A stretch of 64,000 nucleotides of DNA from Mucilaginibacter inviolabilis (GCF_011089895.1 NZ_JAANAT010000001.1:1426001-1490000); one strand, 5' to 3'; counted from the first letter of the stretch, positions 7,909 through 18,300 are shown. The notes: generated by a model from the letters alone, not told the origin. Numbers and translations are program-made.

Positions 7909-8904
7909 TTACCGGGTATTAGTTCTTGCTTTCTTTTGTCTCCGCCGTTTCATGCCCAGTACCTGCTGGTCATCTACATCGTCGGAAATCATAACGGGTC
8001 TGATGTACACTCCTTCTGGTACATATTCAGAATAATAAGTAACAGCATCCTTGTCCAGATAATCATGGAGATCAGTGTTGGGTTGTTGATAGACAGGTTC
8101 TAATTTGATATTGTCGTCCAGCAAATATTTCAAGTTCAGAATTTCACTGCCCTTAAAAACCTGTTTGGTGGCGTGGTCAATGACCGTATAGCCATATGGC
8201 TTTTTCCCTTCTGCGGAATGAAATACCAGATCGATTTGGAATTGTGTTTTCATCCGCTGCACAAAAGCCGGTGAAGTTTTTTGGGCAATAAACAATTCTT
8301 TGAGTTCTGCTATCCTTACTTTATCAGGCACGTAGGAGTTGATTTTTTGCTGCAGCTTTTTTTCGTTGATATAGTCACGACCAAGGAACCCATGATTTTC
8401 TAAAATCAGATAAAACTGCGCCGGGGTACTGAAACGGTACTGCATGGCGAAAGTGTAGCCCAACACTTTCTCGATGTTACCAACAGCTCTGACCTGTTCG
8501 TAATCACGGTCTATCTGTTTGCCATCCTTCCCCACCCGGGAGCTAACAATATGAACATGATGGTTTTCTGTGTCTTTATGAAAAACAATCAGGTATGGCT
8601 GATTGCCATATTTCATTTCCTTCAGCCACATAACAGCTGCTTTGGTCAATTCCTGCTTCGTATAGTTTCGCCCCCGGGCTGAAATAACCGCGTGAAATTG
8701 GGTGTTTTTTTGGATACCCTTATTTTGAGCGGATACCATCAGGAGGTAATTGACCAGGTCCTGCTGCCTAGGGTTGCTTAATGCTTGTAATATACCAAAG
8801 TTGGCGATAAGCATCAATTCCCCTTTGTTCCGGTCCACCTTATTGGTATTATATTTTACTCCGGCAAATACCCTGGAAGGTTTTTCTAAAATATGAGCGA
8901 TCAT
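7909..8904 (-). CDS. mobB: Relaxase/mobilisation nuclease (MobB-like, MOBP type)
   Basis: 331 aa from ATG at 8904 (MIAHILEKPSRVFAGVKYN). Motif I VKYNTNKVDRNKGEL holds the probable nicking Tyr at about residue 18; the metal-binding three-His motif is NHHVHIVSSR with His at about 115, 116 and 118, and an earlier FHAVISARGR strand. The frame extends 69 bases upstream but that part runs into the repeat region and looks untranslated. It nicks one strand at oriT and stays attached to the 5' end for transfer. Downstream of the probable oriT repeats and the MobC-like gene, as usual. Confidence 0.88.
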   Translation of the reverse strand: MIAHILEKPSRVFAGVKYNTNKVDRNKGELMLIANFGILQALSNPRQQDLVNYLLMVSAQNKGIQKNTQFHAVISARGRNYTKQELTKAAVMWLKEMKYGNQPYLIVFHKDTENHHVHIVSSRVGKDGKQIDRDYEQVRAVGNIEKVLGYTFAMQYRFSTPAQFYLILENHGFLGRDYINEKKLQQKINSYVPDKVRIAELKELFIAQKTSPAFVQRMKTQFQIDLVFHSAEGKKPYGYTVIDHATKQVFKGSEILNLKYLLDDNIKLEPVYQQPNTDLHDYLDKDAVTYYSEYVPEGVYIRPVMISDDVDDQQVLGMKRRRQKKARTNTR

Positions 8905-8959
8905 TATGGCCAGGATTTTTGTTTGTAACTCTGTACCAGTCAATCTTGAAATCAAAATA

Positions 8960-9190
8960 ACACTATAACACAAGACACTAACGCTGTTTCATTAGAACCT
9001 TATAACGCGATATCACAAGATCGTTAGAACATGGTACCTTCATAAGACTATAAAAAGATAACTTGGTAACGCCAGATCTTTAGAACAATGTTCCAGGCGA
9101 TCAACTTAACTTTGTAACGGAATAATTTCCAATCGCAATAACTAACTATCGCTATTTCTTTATAACAAGATAACACGATAACAAATCTTT
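8960..9190. repeat. Iterated degenerate repeats between relaxase and accessory mob gene (possible oriT or iteron region)
   Basis: The interval carries several loose copies of a unit of the type TATAAC..AGATC.TTAGAAC. TTAGAAC occurs at 8992-8998, 9024-9030 and 9080-9086; TATAAC at 8964, 9001 and 9161; AAGATC or CAGATC lies before the second and third TTAGAAC. No gene is present. Such arrays beside a relaxase often serve as relaxosome or regulator binding sites. The nick site cannot be pointed out. Confidence 0.5.
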
Positions 9191-9198
9191 AAAAAATG

Positions 9199-9609
9199 CT
9201 ATTGGCCCATAGCCCTGATAATACTGCGAAGTGCGGCTTCTAATGTTTGTTGAACTATTATATGTTCTTCAAACAGTTCATTAAACTTTTTGATAACAAG
9301 CGGTGACAGCTGCCCCTGAAGCTTAAGGATATTCGCGTGTTTAGCTAGTTGGTTGATATTATTGCCTACCCTTCCTAGCTCCGCACCAACCCCATCAAGA
9401 TTCTTGATCAGTTCCTTTGAATTAATAACTACCCTTTTAGCATCAGTTAATATCCGCATTCTGATCAAGTCGGTCTTTGAAACACCCAACTGTTGCTCTA
9501 AATCAGCTATCTCTTTATATTCAACATCAGTGAATCTGACATTAATGAAATTAGTGCGCCTACCCTCCTTTAATTTCGGTCGCCCGTTCGGCTTCTTAAA
9601 GTCAACCAT
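9199..9609 (-). CDS. MobC-like relaxosome accessory protein (ribbon-helix-helix)
   Basis: 136 aa. After a basic N-terminus (KKPNGRPKLKEGRR) comes a strand-helix-helix segment NFINVRFTDVEYKEIADLEQQL typical of RHH DNA-binding mobilisation proteins, then LDGVGAELGRVGNNINQLAKHAN, close to the G.NINQ.A...N signature of the MobC family. It is expected to bind oriT and help the relaxase open the DNA. Transcribed towards the relaxase with the repeat array between them. Confidence 0.8.
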   Translation of the reverse strand: MVDFKKPNGRPKLKEGRRTNFINVRFTDVEYKEIADLEQQLGVSKTDLIRMRILTDAKRVVINSKELIKNLDGVGAELGRVGNNINQLAKHANILKLQGQLSPLVIKKFNELFEEHIIVQQTLEAALRSIIRAMGQ

Positions 9610-9650
9610 AGAAAAATTGAGTCGCGAAATTTTTTAAATCCCCCCTGGAA

Positions 9651-9689
9651 GGGCAAGAGACTTTTTGTGTAACAAAAAGACATCTTGCC
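9651..9689. repeat. Imperfect inverted repeat upstream of the MobC-like gene
   Basis: GGCAAGA and CTTTTTGT on the left pair with ACAAAAAG and TCTTGCC on the right across a loop of about three bases (GTA), with a small mismatch in the middle of the arms. It lies 40 bases upstream of the MobC-like start. Hairpins of this kind are common beside oriT or as autoregulation operators of mob genes. No run of T follows, so it is not a good terminator. Confidence 0.5.
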
Positions 9690-9849
9690 GTTGCAGAAAC
9701 AACGAAATTTTAGCTTATGAATTTGAAGTTTTGGAATTATACAATTGACCTTTTAGGTGATAAAAAAAAGATTGGAGAGCTGAATCGCAGCTTTTCCTGC
9801 CTTGGATGTTTTAATGAAGTCAATGGGCGTTCCCTAATGATGAGAGGTA

Positions 9850-10794
9850 CTACCATTCAAATGGCACCTTAACTCCTGAAAAAAAATCACTCTTTTTCTT
9901 ACTCGCAAACACTGCTTTCTTTAACTGTGCCTTGATCTTATCGTTATAATCATTAAATCCATCATAAACCCGTGAACGATCAGTGGCATATGGTAAGGCT
10001 TTTAAGAAAACCCTGGTGGCCAATGCACCTGCCCTGTTTCGGTCAAAATACACATCCAATGAAGAAAATGCTTTTGCTCTATTAATAGCCTGTTGCAATA
10101 AGGTTAGGGTATTTAAAACAATTGCGCTATGATCGTCGTCAGGTTTTTCTAACCGCCAGCTCAAAAAGTTGAGGAAACCTTCAAAAATTACGGCCCTTTT
10201 ATTGTGACCAGGAATGAAGGTTATAGCTTTGTTTCCCATACACCCTTTAAAATACCTGTTACGAACTTCCCACGATTTGTTTTCATTTTGCCATCCCGCA
10301 GCGAAATAACGTTTACGAAGATTATTTTCGTCTTCTACATAGTAATACACCTCGGACAGGTAATTTTTAGCGATTTCAAAAACGCCGCGGCCTTTTAAAT
10401 ATTCGGTGATCGCCGGATGTGTGCCCAATGGTTTGATCTTTTCAACTATGTGGTGCGGATTTTTAATTATTTTTTTCGGGAATACTACCCTTTCTTCATC
10501 CGGAACTATCGAACAAACGTCCTGAATCTTTTTAACGACCTCATTCAATCCTAAATGCTTCCAATACGCCAAGCCGAAATCAATAATGTTGCCGCCTCTA
10601 CCGACTCCATGATCGAACCATACACCGAGGTCGTCATTCACGCTAAAGGAAGGTTCGGTATCCTCGCTCTGTAGCATACTGTAATACATTCTTTCACGAC
10701 CTCGTTTTGGAACCGGTTGATACCCCAAACGGCTCAAGAGATCAACAATAGAGCCCTGCTCCTTGAGCTCTTTTGCAGTTAATAAATTAGCCAT
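9850..10794 (-). CDS. Toprim-domain primase-like protein
   Basis: 314 aa. The N-terminal 100 residues (VDLLSRLGYQPVPKRGRERMYYS...FSVNDDLGVWFDHGVGRGGNIIDF) follow the CHC2 zinc-finger domain of DnaG-type primases, but the zinc ligands are not conserved. The C-terminal part has Toprim features: AVIFEGFLNFLSW (the catalytic Glu) and LDVYFDRNRAGALATRVF (D..R.AG in place of D.D.AG). Proteins like this are regular companions of Bacteroidetes conjugative elements and may prime the transferred strand. Divergence in both metal sites leaves activity uncertain. Confidence 0.8.
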   Translation of the reverse strand: MANLLTAKELKEQGSIVDLLSRLGYQPVPKRGRERMYYSMLQSEDTEPSFSVNDDLGVWFDHGVGRGGNIIDFGLAYWKHLGLNEVVKKIQDVCSIVPDEERVVFPKKIIKNPHHIVEKIKPLGTHPAITEYLKGRGVFEIAKNYLSEVYYYVEDENNLRKRYFAAGWQNENKSWEVRNRYFKGCMGNKAITFIPGHNKRAVIFEGFLNFLSWRLEKPDDDHSAIVLNTLTLLQQAINRAKAFSSLDVYFDRNRAGALATRVFLKALPYATDRSRVYDGFNDYNDKIKAQLKKAVFASKKKSDFFSGVKVPFEW

Positions 10795-11757
10795 GCCATA
10801 GTTATTTTTAAAGTTTCATAAAAGGGATTATTTGATTTTGAATGATCTGATCATGGATGGTCAACGACCAGTGAACCGGCAGCGGGTATCGATCCCGAAC
10901 AATTCGCTTCTACCGGTTTATATATTCGGGACTACTCACGTCGGCATCTACATGCCGGGCTGTCGCCTGCCTATGCGTTTTCGCAATCTTGATACTATCT
11001 CAGCTTCGCAATATTTTCCGCTCCTGCGGAATAATGCTTTGTCCCCGTATGTCAAATAACAATTTGATCGGCTGATCGACTTATATGCAGATCAGCCAAC
11101 CGGCTGCCTGACACCTAAAGACATCAAGCCGAAACCGGTTATGATTTTCAGAAAGGTTGGATACTGCTTTGAATTTTCTTCATTGCTTTCCGGCGATCGT
11201 CAAATCATGGAAGCAAATCACGTTTTTTGGGACACGCAGAAACAGGGAAAGGGGGTGAAAGAAAACTTTCACCCCCTCGGTTTTATGGAAGAAAAGATAT
11301 AACGTTTATGAATAATTGAATGGCAAAACGAGTGAATGGCTATCCGATAGCTAACAGGTTTATTCCATCTATTGCAGAAGCTATTTTTTTTTAAATTATA
11401 GTATGGTATTATGGTAGTGAATTATTTTGGCAGATTTCTTTTATATACCACCAAATCAGCTCCTTTTTAAGCATAAATTTCCAATAATTTAATCAATACG
11501 TCACTTAACCCCTTTATTACATATCAAAAAGTCACTACCCTTTTCTTACTGTTTTAGAGCCCATGGTTGTATTTACTTTGTCTCAGCGTTTAAAACCTAA
11601 ATCAATTTCTATTTAATAATCCCTTATTCCGGTTTCGGGGTAATACAAAAAAGAAAGGGTGTTTGTGACAAAGAGTATATCAATCGAACTGCCGGCTACG
11701 CGCCCGCACGTGGCTGAAGTCACGATCAAATAATGATCTCCGTCAAAAATATAGCTT
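10795..11757. other. Non-coding stretch with several hairpins
   Basis: No convincing gene in about 960 bases. Visible structures are a 6-bp hairpin TTCCGC/GCGGAA at 11016-11031, an 8-bp inverted repeat GGCTGATC/GATCAGCC at 11070-11097 and the terminator-like hairpin at 11251-11276 listed separately. The left half is G+C-richer than the AT-rich right half (11380-11640), which may hold the promoter for 11758. It could be an element boundary or a decayed gene; no direct repeats typical of att sites were recognised. Confidence 0.5.
11251..11276. terminator. Perfect 11-bp hairpin, terminator-like
   Basis: GGGGGTGAAAG and CTTTCACCCCC form a perfect 11-bp stem with an AAAA loop, followed on the plus strand by TCGGTTTTAT. 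It is the strongest hairpin of the intergenic region and could end transcription from either side. No gene ends next to it, which is unusual. Confidence 0.55.
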
Positions 11758-12234
11758 ATGGAAAGAATAGCATTAAAAATACAGCAAATTCATTTATCAG
11801 ACCTCACCCGGGAAAGAATAGTTACCTGTATTAAGTTGGCTTGTATGTTCTTATTTCTGTATACAGCCTATGCCAAAATAGTCGATCACGATCGCTTTTT
11901 AAAGGGTCTGAAAAACGTGCATATCATTAATGGATTAGCCGTATACGTATCCTGGTTTGTTCCTTTGAGTGAAATCCTGACGTTTATTCTGTTATTAGTT
12001 CCACGAACTTTAAAATGGGGCTTTTTCGCCTTCACTGCGCTTATGACCATCTTTACAGGTTATATAATAAGCGTGCTGCTTTTGGAAAAAAAGCTCCCAT
12101 GTCATTGCGGTGGGGTCATCGAAAAGTTGAGTTGGACACAGCACTTATGGTTTAATCTCGCATTTATATTTCTTGCCATAATTGCTATCCGGCTTTTTAA
12201 ATCAAACCAAAATTTTAATAATTACAAAAGATGA
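11758..12234 (+). CDS. MauE/DoxX-like redox-associated membrane protein
   Basis: 158 aa with four membrane helices (about 27-43, 60-82, 88-110, 130-146). The motif KLPCHCGGVIEKLSWTQHLW between helices 3 and 4 has the C.CGG pair seen in MauE-type proteins, which resemble DsbB/VKOR-like redox membrane proteins and support disulfide formation in partner proteins. It overlaps the small secreted peptide gene by ATGA and faces a TlpA thioredoxin gene, so a periplasmic thiol-redox role is likely by context. Confidence 0.75.
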   Translation: MERIALKIQQIHLSDLTRERIVTCIKLACMFLFLYTAYAKIVDHDRFLKGLKNVHIINGLAVYVSWFVPLSEILTFILLLVPRTLKWGFFAFTALMTIFTGYIISVLLLEKKLPCHCGGVIEKLSWTQHLWFNLAFIFLAIIAIRLFKSNQNFNNYKR

Positions 12235-12536
12235 AAAACATCAAACAAATCGCTTTAGGCCTGATAGTAGGCGCTTTAGCAATCGGATTTAGTTCGTTCA
12301 CTGCAGTACGTAAATTACCTCCGCAGACTTTTGAATTTGTACATTTAGCGCACTCCACTTCTAATCTCCGGACCGACTATGTTTACCGGTCAGCGCCTGC
12401 CGGATGCGATAACTCGCTGAATAACTGCAGTTCCCTATGGAACGAAAACATTACCGGAACTCCATCAGAGGGTGATAATCCGATTCCAAGCGCGACCCAA
12501 GTCCAAATAACACCGGGCGACTATAAAGGACAATAA
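12231..12536 (+). CDS. Small secreted two-cysteine protein (DUF6520-like)
   Basis: 101 aa with an N-terminal signal segment (MKNIKQIALGLIVGALAIGF). The mature part carries two close cysteines, GCDNSLNNCSS, and is otherwise polar. It resembles the small DUF6520-type proteins that in Bacteroidetes lie next to MauE-like genes; that family name is a tentative reading. The two cysteines and coupling to the MauE-like gene by ATGA suggest it is the substrate whose disulfide is formed. Confidence 0.6.
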   Translation: MKNIKQIALGLIVGALAIGFSSFTAVRKLPPQTFEFVHLAHSTSNLRTDYVYRSAPAGCDNSLNNCSSLWNENITGTPSEGDNPIPSATQVQITPGDYKGQ

Positions 12537-12544
12537 TCATTATG

Positions 12545-12580
12545 AAATAGCACTGAGGTTATTTAACCTGAGTGCTATTT
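12545..12580. terminator. Bidirectional hairpin between convergent genes
   Basis: AAATAGCACTGAGGTTA pairs with TAACCTGAGTGCTATTT with a single mismatch and a 2-base loop. It sits between the end of the small secreted protein gene (plus) and the end of the TlpA gene (minus), whose stop codon lies inside the hairpin. Each arm ends in a short A/T-rich run, so it can serve both strands. Confidence 0.7.
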
Positions 12581-13938
12581 GTTGTCTTATCTTCCTTAAA
12601 AACCAATACATCTGTCATCCGATCGGCTGATATAAATTTTAATTTATATTTTTCTAATTCTTTATTCACGGCATCAATATCAGCCATATAACAGTTTAGA
12701 TTTAAATCCACCTTACCATTCATTTTTGTTTCGTCAAAAACAGCCCTTTCCGAATTCTGCCAGAAATAACCTTCTAATAAAGCTATAAAATGGCTTAAAG
12801 GCATATTGTGCTGAATGTATGAATAAGCATCGTGTTTTTCAAACGGCGCACCTCCGGTTGTCGTTAAACTGCCATTTTGTTCTGTTTGGATAAGCACATC
12901 GCTTGACACCATGCGTTTTTCCAAGCCAACAGATAGTTTTAACGGTTTACCGAAATACCTGTCCAGGTCTTCCGCTAATAAAGCATATTTATCCTTCCAC
13001 TTCCTGGCCGATTTCCAGATTAATTCATAGGTGTATCCATTTGTTTTCAACCAGTTATCAAAGGGAGATCCATGTAATGGGGAGGCTATCTTATCATATA
13101 AGACGGAATCTTTGATTTCAATGGCACACCTGCTTTTACCCCAGAATAATTGCGGTGATTTATTATACTTCATTCCCCAATAAAGTCTGTAAAAACTTAA
13201 TATAGGTACATTAATTGTTACAAAATGAGTGGAATCAAAGTATAATTTAGATGCCGCATTTGGGACATATCTACTGAGAACTGATTGATATAAAATTTGA
13301 TTATCACGTATCGGTTCCACATGAATTAAGCTGTCATCTTCTTCTCCTTTAAAAGGAATACCGGTAACAAAAACTGGTCTGTTGAAATCAACTTCTCTTC
13401 TGAGTTCTCCAATGGTATTTTTTATTCCCGGAGTTACTCCGTTAATTGCTGATTGAATATTCTTTTCATTGATTTCTTTACTTTCAGTAGTAGCTATTAC
13501 AGTACCGTTTTTGTCAATCCAAACATAATATGGGATAGAACCGTGTACAAAAAGACTATTTAAAATCTTGTCACTGATCACTGAAGAGATGTTAATGTGT
13601 TTCACGGATTTGAGTTTTGCTAAAAATGCTCCGGCTGTTGTTTTATCCTCGTAGGTCACAGGTAATATTTCAACCTGTCCCGCGAATTTCTTCTGTAGGG
13701 AATCAGTCTTAGGCAACATGGCGACGCATGGGCTACACCAGGTAGCCCAAAAATCAAGAATTAATAATTTGCCTCTGAAATCCGACAATTTAAGCGAAGT
13801 AGTTTTGTAGTTTAATACATTCTGGATAATGATGTCAGGAACCTTGTCGCCTATAGCCAACGGTTTTGTTTGCGCATAACTATCATATGCAAAATTGGCC
13901 AATAACAAAAATAGTACTGCTAATAGATTATTTCTCAT
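12559..13938 (-). CDS. TlpA-family thioredoxin-like protein with long C-terminal domain
   Basis: 459 aa. Signal peptide 1-23 (...NFAYDSYAQ), then a TlpA/AhpC-like thioredoxin domain with the active site WATWCSPC at 64-71 and the cis-Pro region GSIPYYVWID. Residues 200-459 form a second domain resembling the DUF3738 (soil-associated) type: ...YSYIQHNMPLSHFIALL... and VFDETKMNGKVDLNL...YKLKFISADRMTDVLVF. It probably reduces or reshuffles disulfides in the periplasm. It is the last gene of the SusC-SusD-TlpA row, 30 bases after SusD. Confidence 0.8.
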   Translation of the reverse strand: MRNNLLAVLFLLLANFAYDSYAQTKPLAIGDKVPDIIIQNVLNYKTTSLKLSDFRGKLLILDFWATWCSPCVAMLPKTDSLQKKFAGQVEILPVTYEDKTTAGAFLAKLKSVKHINISSVISDKILNSLFVHGSIPYYVWIDKNGTVIATTESKEINEKNIQSAINGVTPGIKNTIGELRREVDFNRPVFVTGIPFKGEEDDSLIHVEPIRDNQILYQSVLSRYVPNAASKLYFDSTHFVTINVPILSFYRLYWGMKYNKSPQLFWGKSRCAIEIKDSVLYDKIASPLHGSPFDNWLKTNGYTYELIWKSARKWKDKYALLAEDLDRYFGKPLKLSVGLEKRMVSSDVLIQTEQNGSLTTTGGAPFEKHDAYSYIQHNMPLSHFIALLEGYFWQNSERAVFDETKMNGKVDLNLNCYMADIDAVNKELEKYKLKFISADRMTDVLVFKEDKTTNSTQVK

Positions 13939-13968
13939 CTTATTTATATATAATGGTTTAATTAAAAC

Positions 13969-15366
13969 TTATCTTGGATTTTGCTGTAATCCACTTAAGG
14001 CTATTTCATCGGGTGGTATAGGAAAGACATACAGGTTGCTATTGGGTGGCAACGAATAGGTTTGTCCGTTAAAAACACGGGTAAGGGTAACCGCGGTAGC
14101 GGCATCTTTATTCAATCGCTTTAGATCTTCCCATCTAAGTCCTCTAAAGACCAGCTCTTTTCTTCGCTCCGCCAATATCTGAGACAACGCGTCGGTACTA
14201 TTTCCGGCAGTATAAGGAACAAAAGTCCCGGTGACCCACCTGCTTTTTAAGAGGGTGTTGAGATCCTGCATGGCCATAGCAACGTTATTTGCTCTGGCAA
14301 AGCATTCAGCTCTTGTTAAGTACATTTCGCTGGTTGTGATGCCTCCAAAAAGCGACGACGGATCGCCACTATAGGACCCTTTAGAAGTAACTATGCCGGA
14401 TACTGTTTTAAAATAAACAACCTTCCTCAAGTCATTGGAATTGTATGATTTATATAATATGGAGTCTACAATCAGCTTTGGACTGCTATTATTGAAGGCG
14501 GAATAGCTTCCCAGTTGATGGTGATAGATGACCTCTGCGCTAAATCGGGGAATCGGGCTGTTGTTACTGGTTGCCAACTGGTTAAAATCCAATAATTTAC
14601 TACTGAGCTGAAGGGATGAATCGGCGTATAATAACGCCTCGTTGTAATTTCTTTGGGATAAATACACCCTGCTTAACAGGCCATAAACCGCCGCTTTACA
14701 GGGCCTAGTGGGATACAAAGGAGAAACAGGCAGTAATGGCTTTCCCAGGTTCAAATCACTTAAAATCTGATCGTAAGTCGCCTGTATGGTCGCCCTAACA
14801 GATTTGACAGTGATATCCGCATTTGTCCTCAAAGGGATTCCCGGGTCCGTCTTGGCTGTAGCCGAATCATACGCTTTTGCAAACTCTTCAACCAGGCCTA
14901 AAAAGTCATAGGCCCGATAAAATAAGGCAGTGCCTTTTACATTATTCCAACTTGTCTTACTTGATGAATTGTAAGGTACTTTAGCAATTCCATCTAAAAC
15001 GATGTCTTCGTTTAATATTCTTTGATAACCGTCAGTCCAGTCATAACTTTTCTGACCGGCAAATAAATCAGGGCTCCATATATAAGCATTTCTTTCCTGT
15101 GGTGTGCTCAATCCCTGCCAGGAGGTGTATGACAGGTAAAAGTCACCGGCACCCACTTCGTTTAAACTTGGCTGATTAAAGTTAAAGAGCGTACTTGCTG
15201 TATTGTTATCTAAAAGAGCCTGGTAATCCGTAATTGTGCTTGGCACAACCAAAGCTAAATTCGGTTTTGCATCCAGAAAGTCCTTTTTACATGAAAATTG
15301 AATTAAAATAATCGCTAAAAAAATAGCTTCTATGATCTTTTTTAAAGATTTGTTTGTTGATTTCAT
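13969..15366 (-). CDS. SusD/RagB-family outer-membrane lipoprotein
   Basis: 465 aa with a lipoprotein signal (IFLAIILIQFSCKKDFLD; lipid on the Cys) and the typical start DFLDAKPN. N-terminal TPR-like part and C-terminal SusD signature ILAERRKELVFRGLRWEDLKRL plus ...YVFPIPPDEIALSGLQQNP. It binds nutrients on the cell surface and forms the lid of the SusC channel next to it (14 bases). Its gene company is TlpA rather than glycoside hydrolases, so the substrate may be a peptide or other non-glycan; that is inference. Confidence 0.88.
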   Translation of the reverse strand: MKSTNKSLKKIIEAIFLAIILIQFSCKKDFLDAKPNLALVVPSTITDYQALLDNNTASTLFNFNQPSLNEVGAGDFYLSYTSWQGLSTPQERNAYIWSPDLFAGQKSYDWTDGYQRILNEDIVLDGIAKVPYNSSSKTSWNNVKGTALFYRAYDFLGLVEEFAKAYDSATAKTDPGIPLRTNADITVKSVRATIQATYDQILSDLNLGKPLLPVSPLYPTRPCKAAVYGLLSRVYLSQRNYNEALLYADSSLQLSSKLLDFNQLATSNNSPIPRFSAEVIYHHQLGSYSAFNNSSPKLIVDSILYKSYNSNDLRKVVYFKTVSGIVTSKGSYSGDPSSLFGGITTSEMYLTRAECFARANNVAMAMQDLNTLLKSRWVTGTFVPYTAGNSTDALSQILAERRKELVFRGLRWEDLKRLNKDAATAVTLTRVFNGQTYSLPPNSNLYVFPIPPDEIALSGLQQNPR

Positions 15367-15380
15367 CGTGGAAGTTTTAA

Positions 15381-18300
15381 TTAGAGATTGGCTTTTATAC
15401 CTAATGAAATAGATCTGGGTGTAGGATACCCTGTTGGATAATCAGGATCGAGGTTTAGCTTGTTTGCCCTCCAGAGTATGCTGATATTATTGGCGTAAAG
15501 GTATACCTGGACATTAAAGGGAAGGTTTCGATATGTCCTCTTATCGAAGGTATAATTCAGGCTAATATCTTGCAGCCTGATATTATCTCCTTTTACAACC
15601 GTAGCATCTGAATATTGGTAGAAAACATCTCTGCTTGAAATTGCAGGATACACCATAGATGGTACATTGGTAACTTTTTCATCACCCGGCTTTTGCCATC
15701 GCTGTGTATATTCCTTGTTCCCTCCTAACCAGTTATTAAACAGATTGGTATAGCTGAGTGCGCTTCTTCTGAAAAAGTAGTCGAATTTATAACTGATATT
15801 AAAATTTAAAGAGAGGTTTTTATATACAAATCTATTGTTGATACTGCCAAAATACTGCGGACGGGCAGGTCCATTATATACCAAATCATTTTTTAAGGCC
15901 GGTTGGATCAGCCTGCCATAATCTTTACTTATTGTACCGTTGATATAGCCTTGCGGATCACCGTTAACAGGATCTAAACCTGCCCAACGGTAGCTCCAGA
16001 CGCCATATACAGGATAACCAACAACGGGATAAATATTTCCGCTTGCACCATCAGCCGTAACTAATGAGGAAGCAATGCTTGGTGCATTATAAGTTGTCAC
16101 TTTATCCCGGGCATGGCTGAACAATAGCGTAGTAAACCATTTGAAATTTCCATCAATATTCTTTGAAGTCACCTGAATATCAAAACCATTCCCCTTCATA
16201 TTGGCAAAATTGCCTTGGATGGTCGTTAAACCGACACTTGGCGCAACGGATTCATTACCAATAATATCTTTGCCGTTCTTTACAAAATATTCCAGACTGC
16301 CGGAAAGCCAGTTGTCTTTAAGCCCAAAATCCAATCCAAAATTTGCTATTCCCGCTTTTTCCCATCTTAATTGTGGATCGCCAACATTCGCTATATAAGC
16401 TTGCGGCAAATGCGTTAACGAACTGTTTATCGGATAATATTGGAAGGTGGTAACCCCGGTTATATTCTGATTTAAATTACCGTTATAACCATAGGTAGCG
16501 CGTAGATGTAAGACTGGAAGCCATTCCGAATGATAAAATTGCTCTTTATCCACGTCCCATTTCCCTCCTACAGACCATAATGGAACGGATTTCAAGTTTG
16601 TTGAGACACCAAAATAATTAGAACCGTCAATTCTGGCGCTCGCCGAAAATGTATATTTCTTGGCGTAGGTATACGCAGCGTTGCCAAAATACGAACGTAA
16701 GCGGGTAAGGGATCCTGAAATTCCACCACCATTTGGTATTGGACTATAACTTAATCCTCCCGGATTTAAAGGAAAATAATCTACAAGGTCTACCGCGGTG
16801 CTGTTACCCGTTTTGGGATCGTATCCGTATACACTGGCGCTTGTATTGCCATCCGTTTTGGTTTGACTTTGTTCAATCCCCACAATCGCATTTACTTCGC
16901 TGTTGTTCCAGCTTCCGGAGTAATTTAGCTGGCCTCTTGCGTTGTAGGCAGTAACGGTCGTTAAGGATTGGGACAGCACCCCACCCAACGGGACATAATT
17001 ATAATTAACAATACCTTTTGCATCTACACTTGCAAATTGATTGATAAAATTTCTTGTGGTATAGGTTTCCTGACTTTCGAAATCCCTAAAATTGCTGGTA
17101 TACTGCTCATATTGGTATTTTATATCCAGACTAAGTCCTTTGATCACCGTATATTTTAAACTTGGGGATAAGCGGATATCTCCATATTTCGTAGTATTGT
17201 CGCTAAGGCCGAGATCGGTAAGCGGGGCATACGACCAATCCAGATACCCCATTGAAGGAGCTACTTTGACAAATGCAGGATTCAAATTTTTAGTAATCGT
17301 TAACGGATTCCCTGCGGCATCAGCCAATTGCGCATATTGATAGATATTACCCTGGAGTACATTGGAAATCGTATTATCGGTTTTAGTATTGGATTGAATA
17401 TAGTTTAAGCCTACAGCTAATTGTAAATTTTTTATGGGGTTAAACGCAATATTACAATTTACGGTCAGCCTATTAAATTTGTTGTCTTTTTGTGTGGGAA
17501 GATTATTATCATAGCCCGCCGAAAAATAATAACTTGTTTTTTCATCACCACCCTTTATATTAACGGAGTACTGCTGATTTACGGCATGCTGATACAGGTA
17601 TTTTGACATATCATTTAACAGATCATTCTTACCCAAGTCGCTGATCTGTGATGATGCTATCCCTGGAGAAATGGCTCCTCCCCTTTGCTGTGCTAAGATT
17701 TCGACAACTGGCGATATAAATGGATAGCTGGTCGTATTGGAGAGATCAGCGTCATATTTACCATTTTGGAAGAGGAATTTTTCCACGCCGATGTAATCGG
17801 CTGAACTCATGTATTGCGGGTTGTACTGAAGGTTTGGTTTCTGAAAAATGGTAACATTTGAATTAAAGGCCAGGTTAAGTGGTTGGTTGAGCTTCCCTTT
17901 TTTCGTTGTAATTACAATTACCCCGTTACCCGCTTTAACACCCCATATTGATGCCGCAGCTGCATCCTTTAATACGGTGATGCTTTCTACATCAGCGGGA
18001 TTTATGTTATTGATATCACCACTATAAGGGAAATTATCTATGACAATGAGTGGTTGATCATTTGCGAAGATTGTAGAGCGTCCGCGGATACTTAAGTCCA
18101 GATGACCGTTTTGAGTATTGGTCGTATTCCTGTTAAAAAGCAAGCCACTGGTTATCCCGTCCAGTTTAGATATTACATCAGTAGCCACCCGGTTGTCGTA
18201 CATTTCTTTCAATGGTTGTGCAAATGATCCGGTAACCCTTTCTTTAGGCAATGTCTGGTAACCTGTAGAAACAACGGTGACCACATCTAATTTAGAATCT

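Noticed and set aside
9717..9872. 51-codon plus-strand frame (MNLKFWNYTIDLLGDKKKIG...)
   Set aside because: Overlaps the end of the primase gene, no good ribosome site or known domain; kept out as probably chance.
10832..11059. 75-aa plus-strand frame in the intergenic region
   Set aside because: Composition is not protein-like and it runs across the small hairpins; no recognisable domain.
11665..11733. 23-codon GTG frame (MTKSISIELPATRPH...)
   Set aside because: Very short with no leader signals; could be part of the upstream region of the MauE-like gene.
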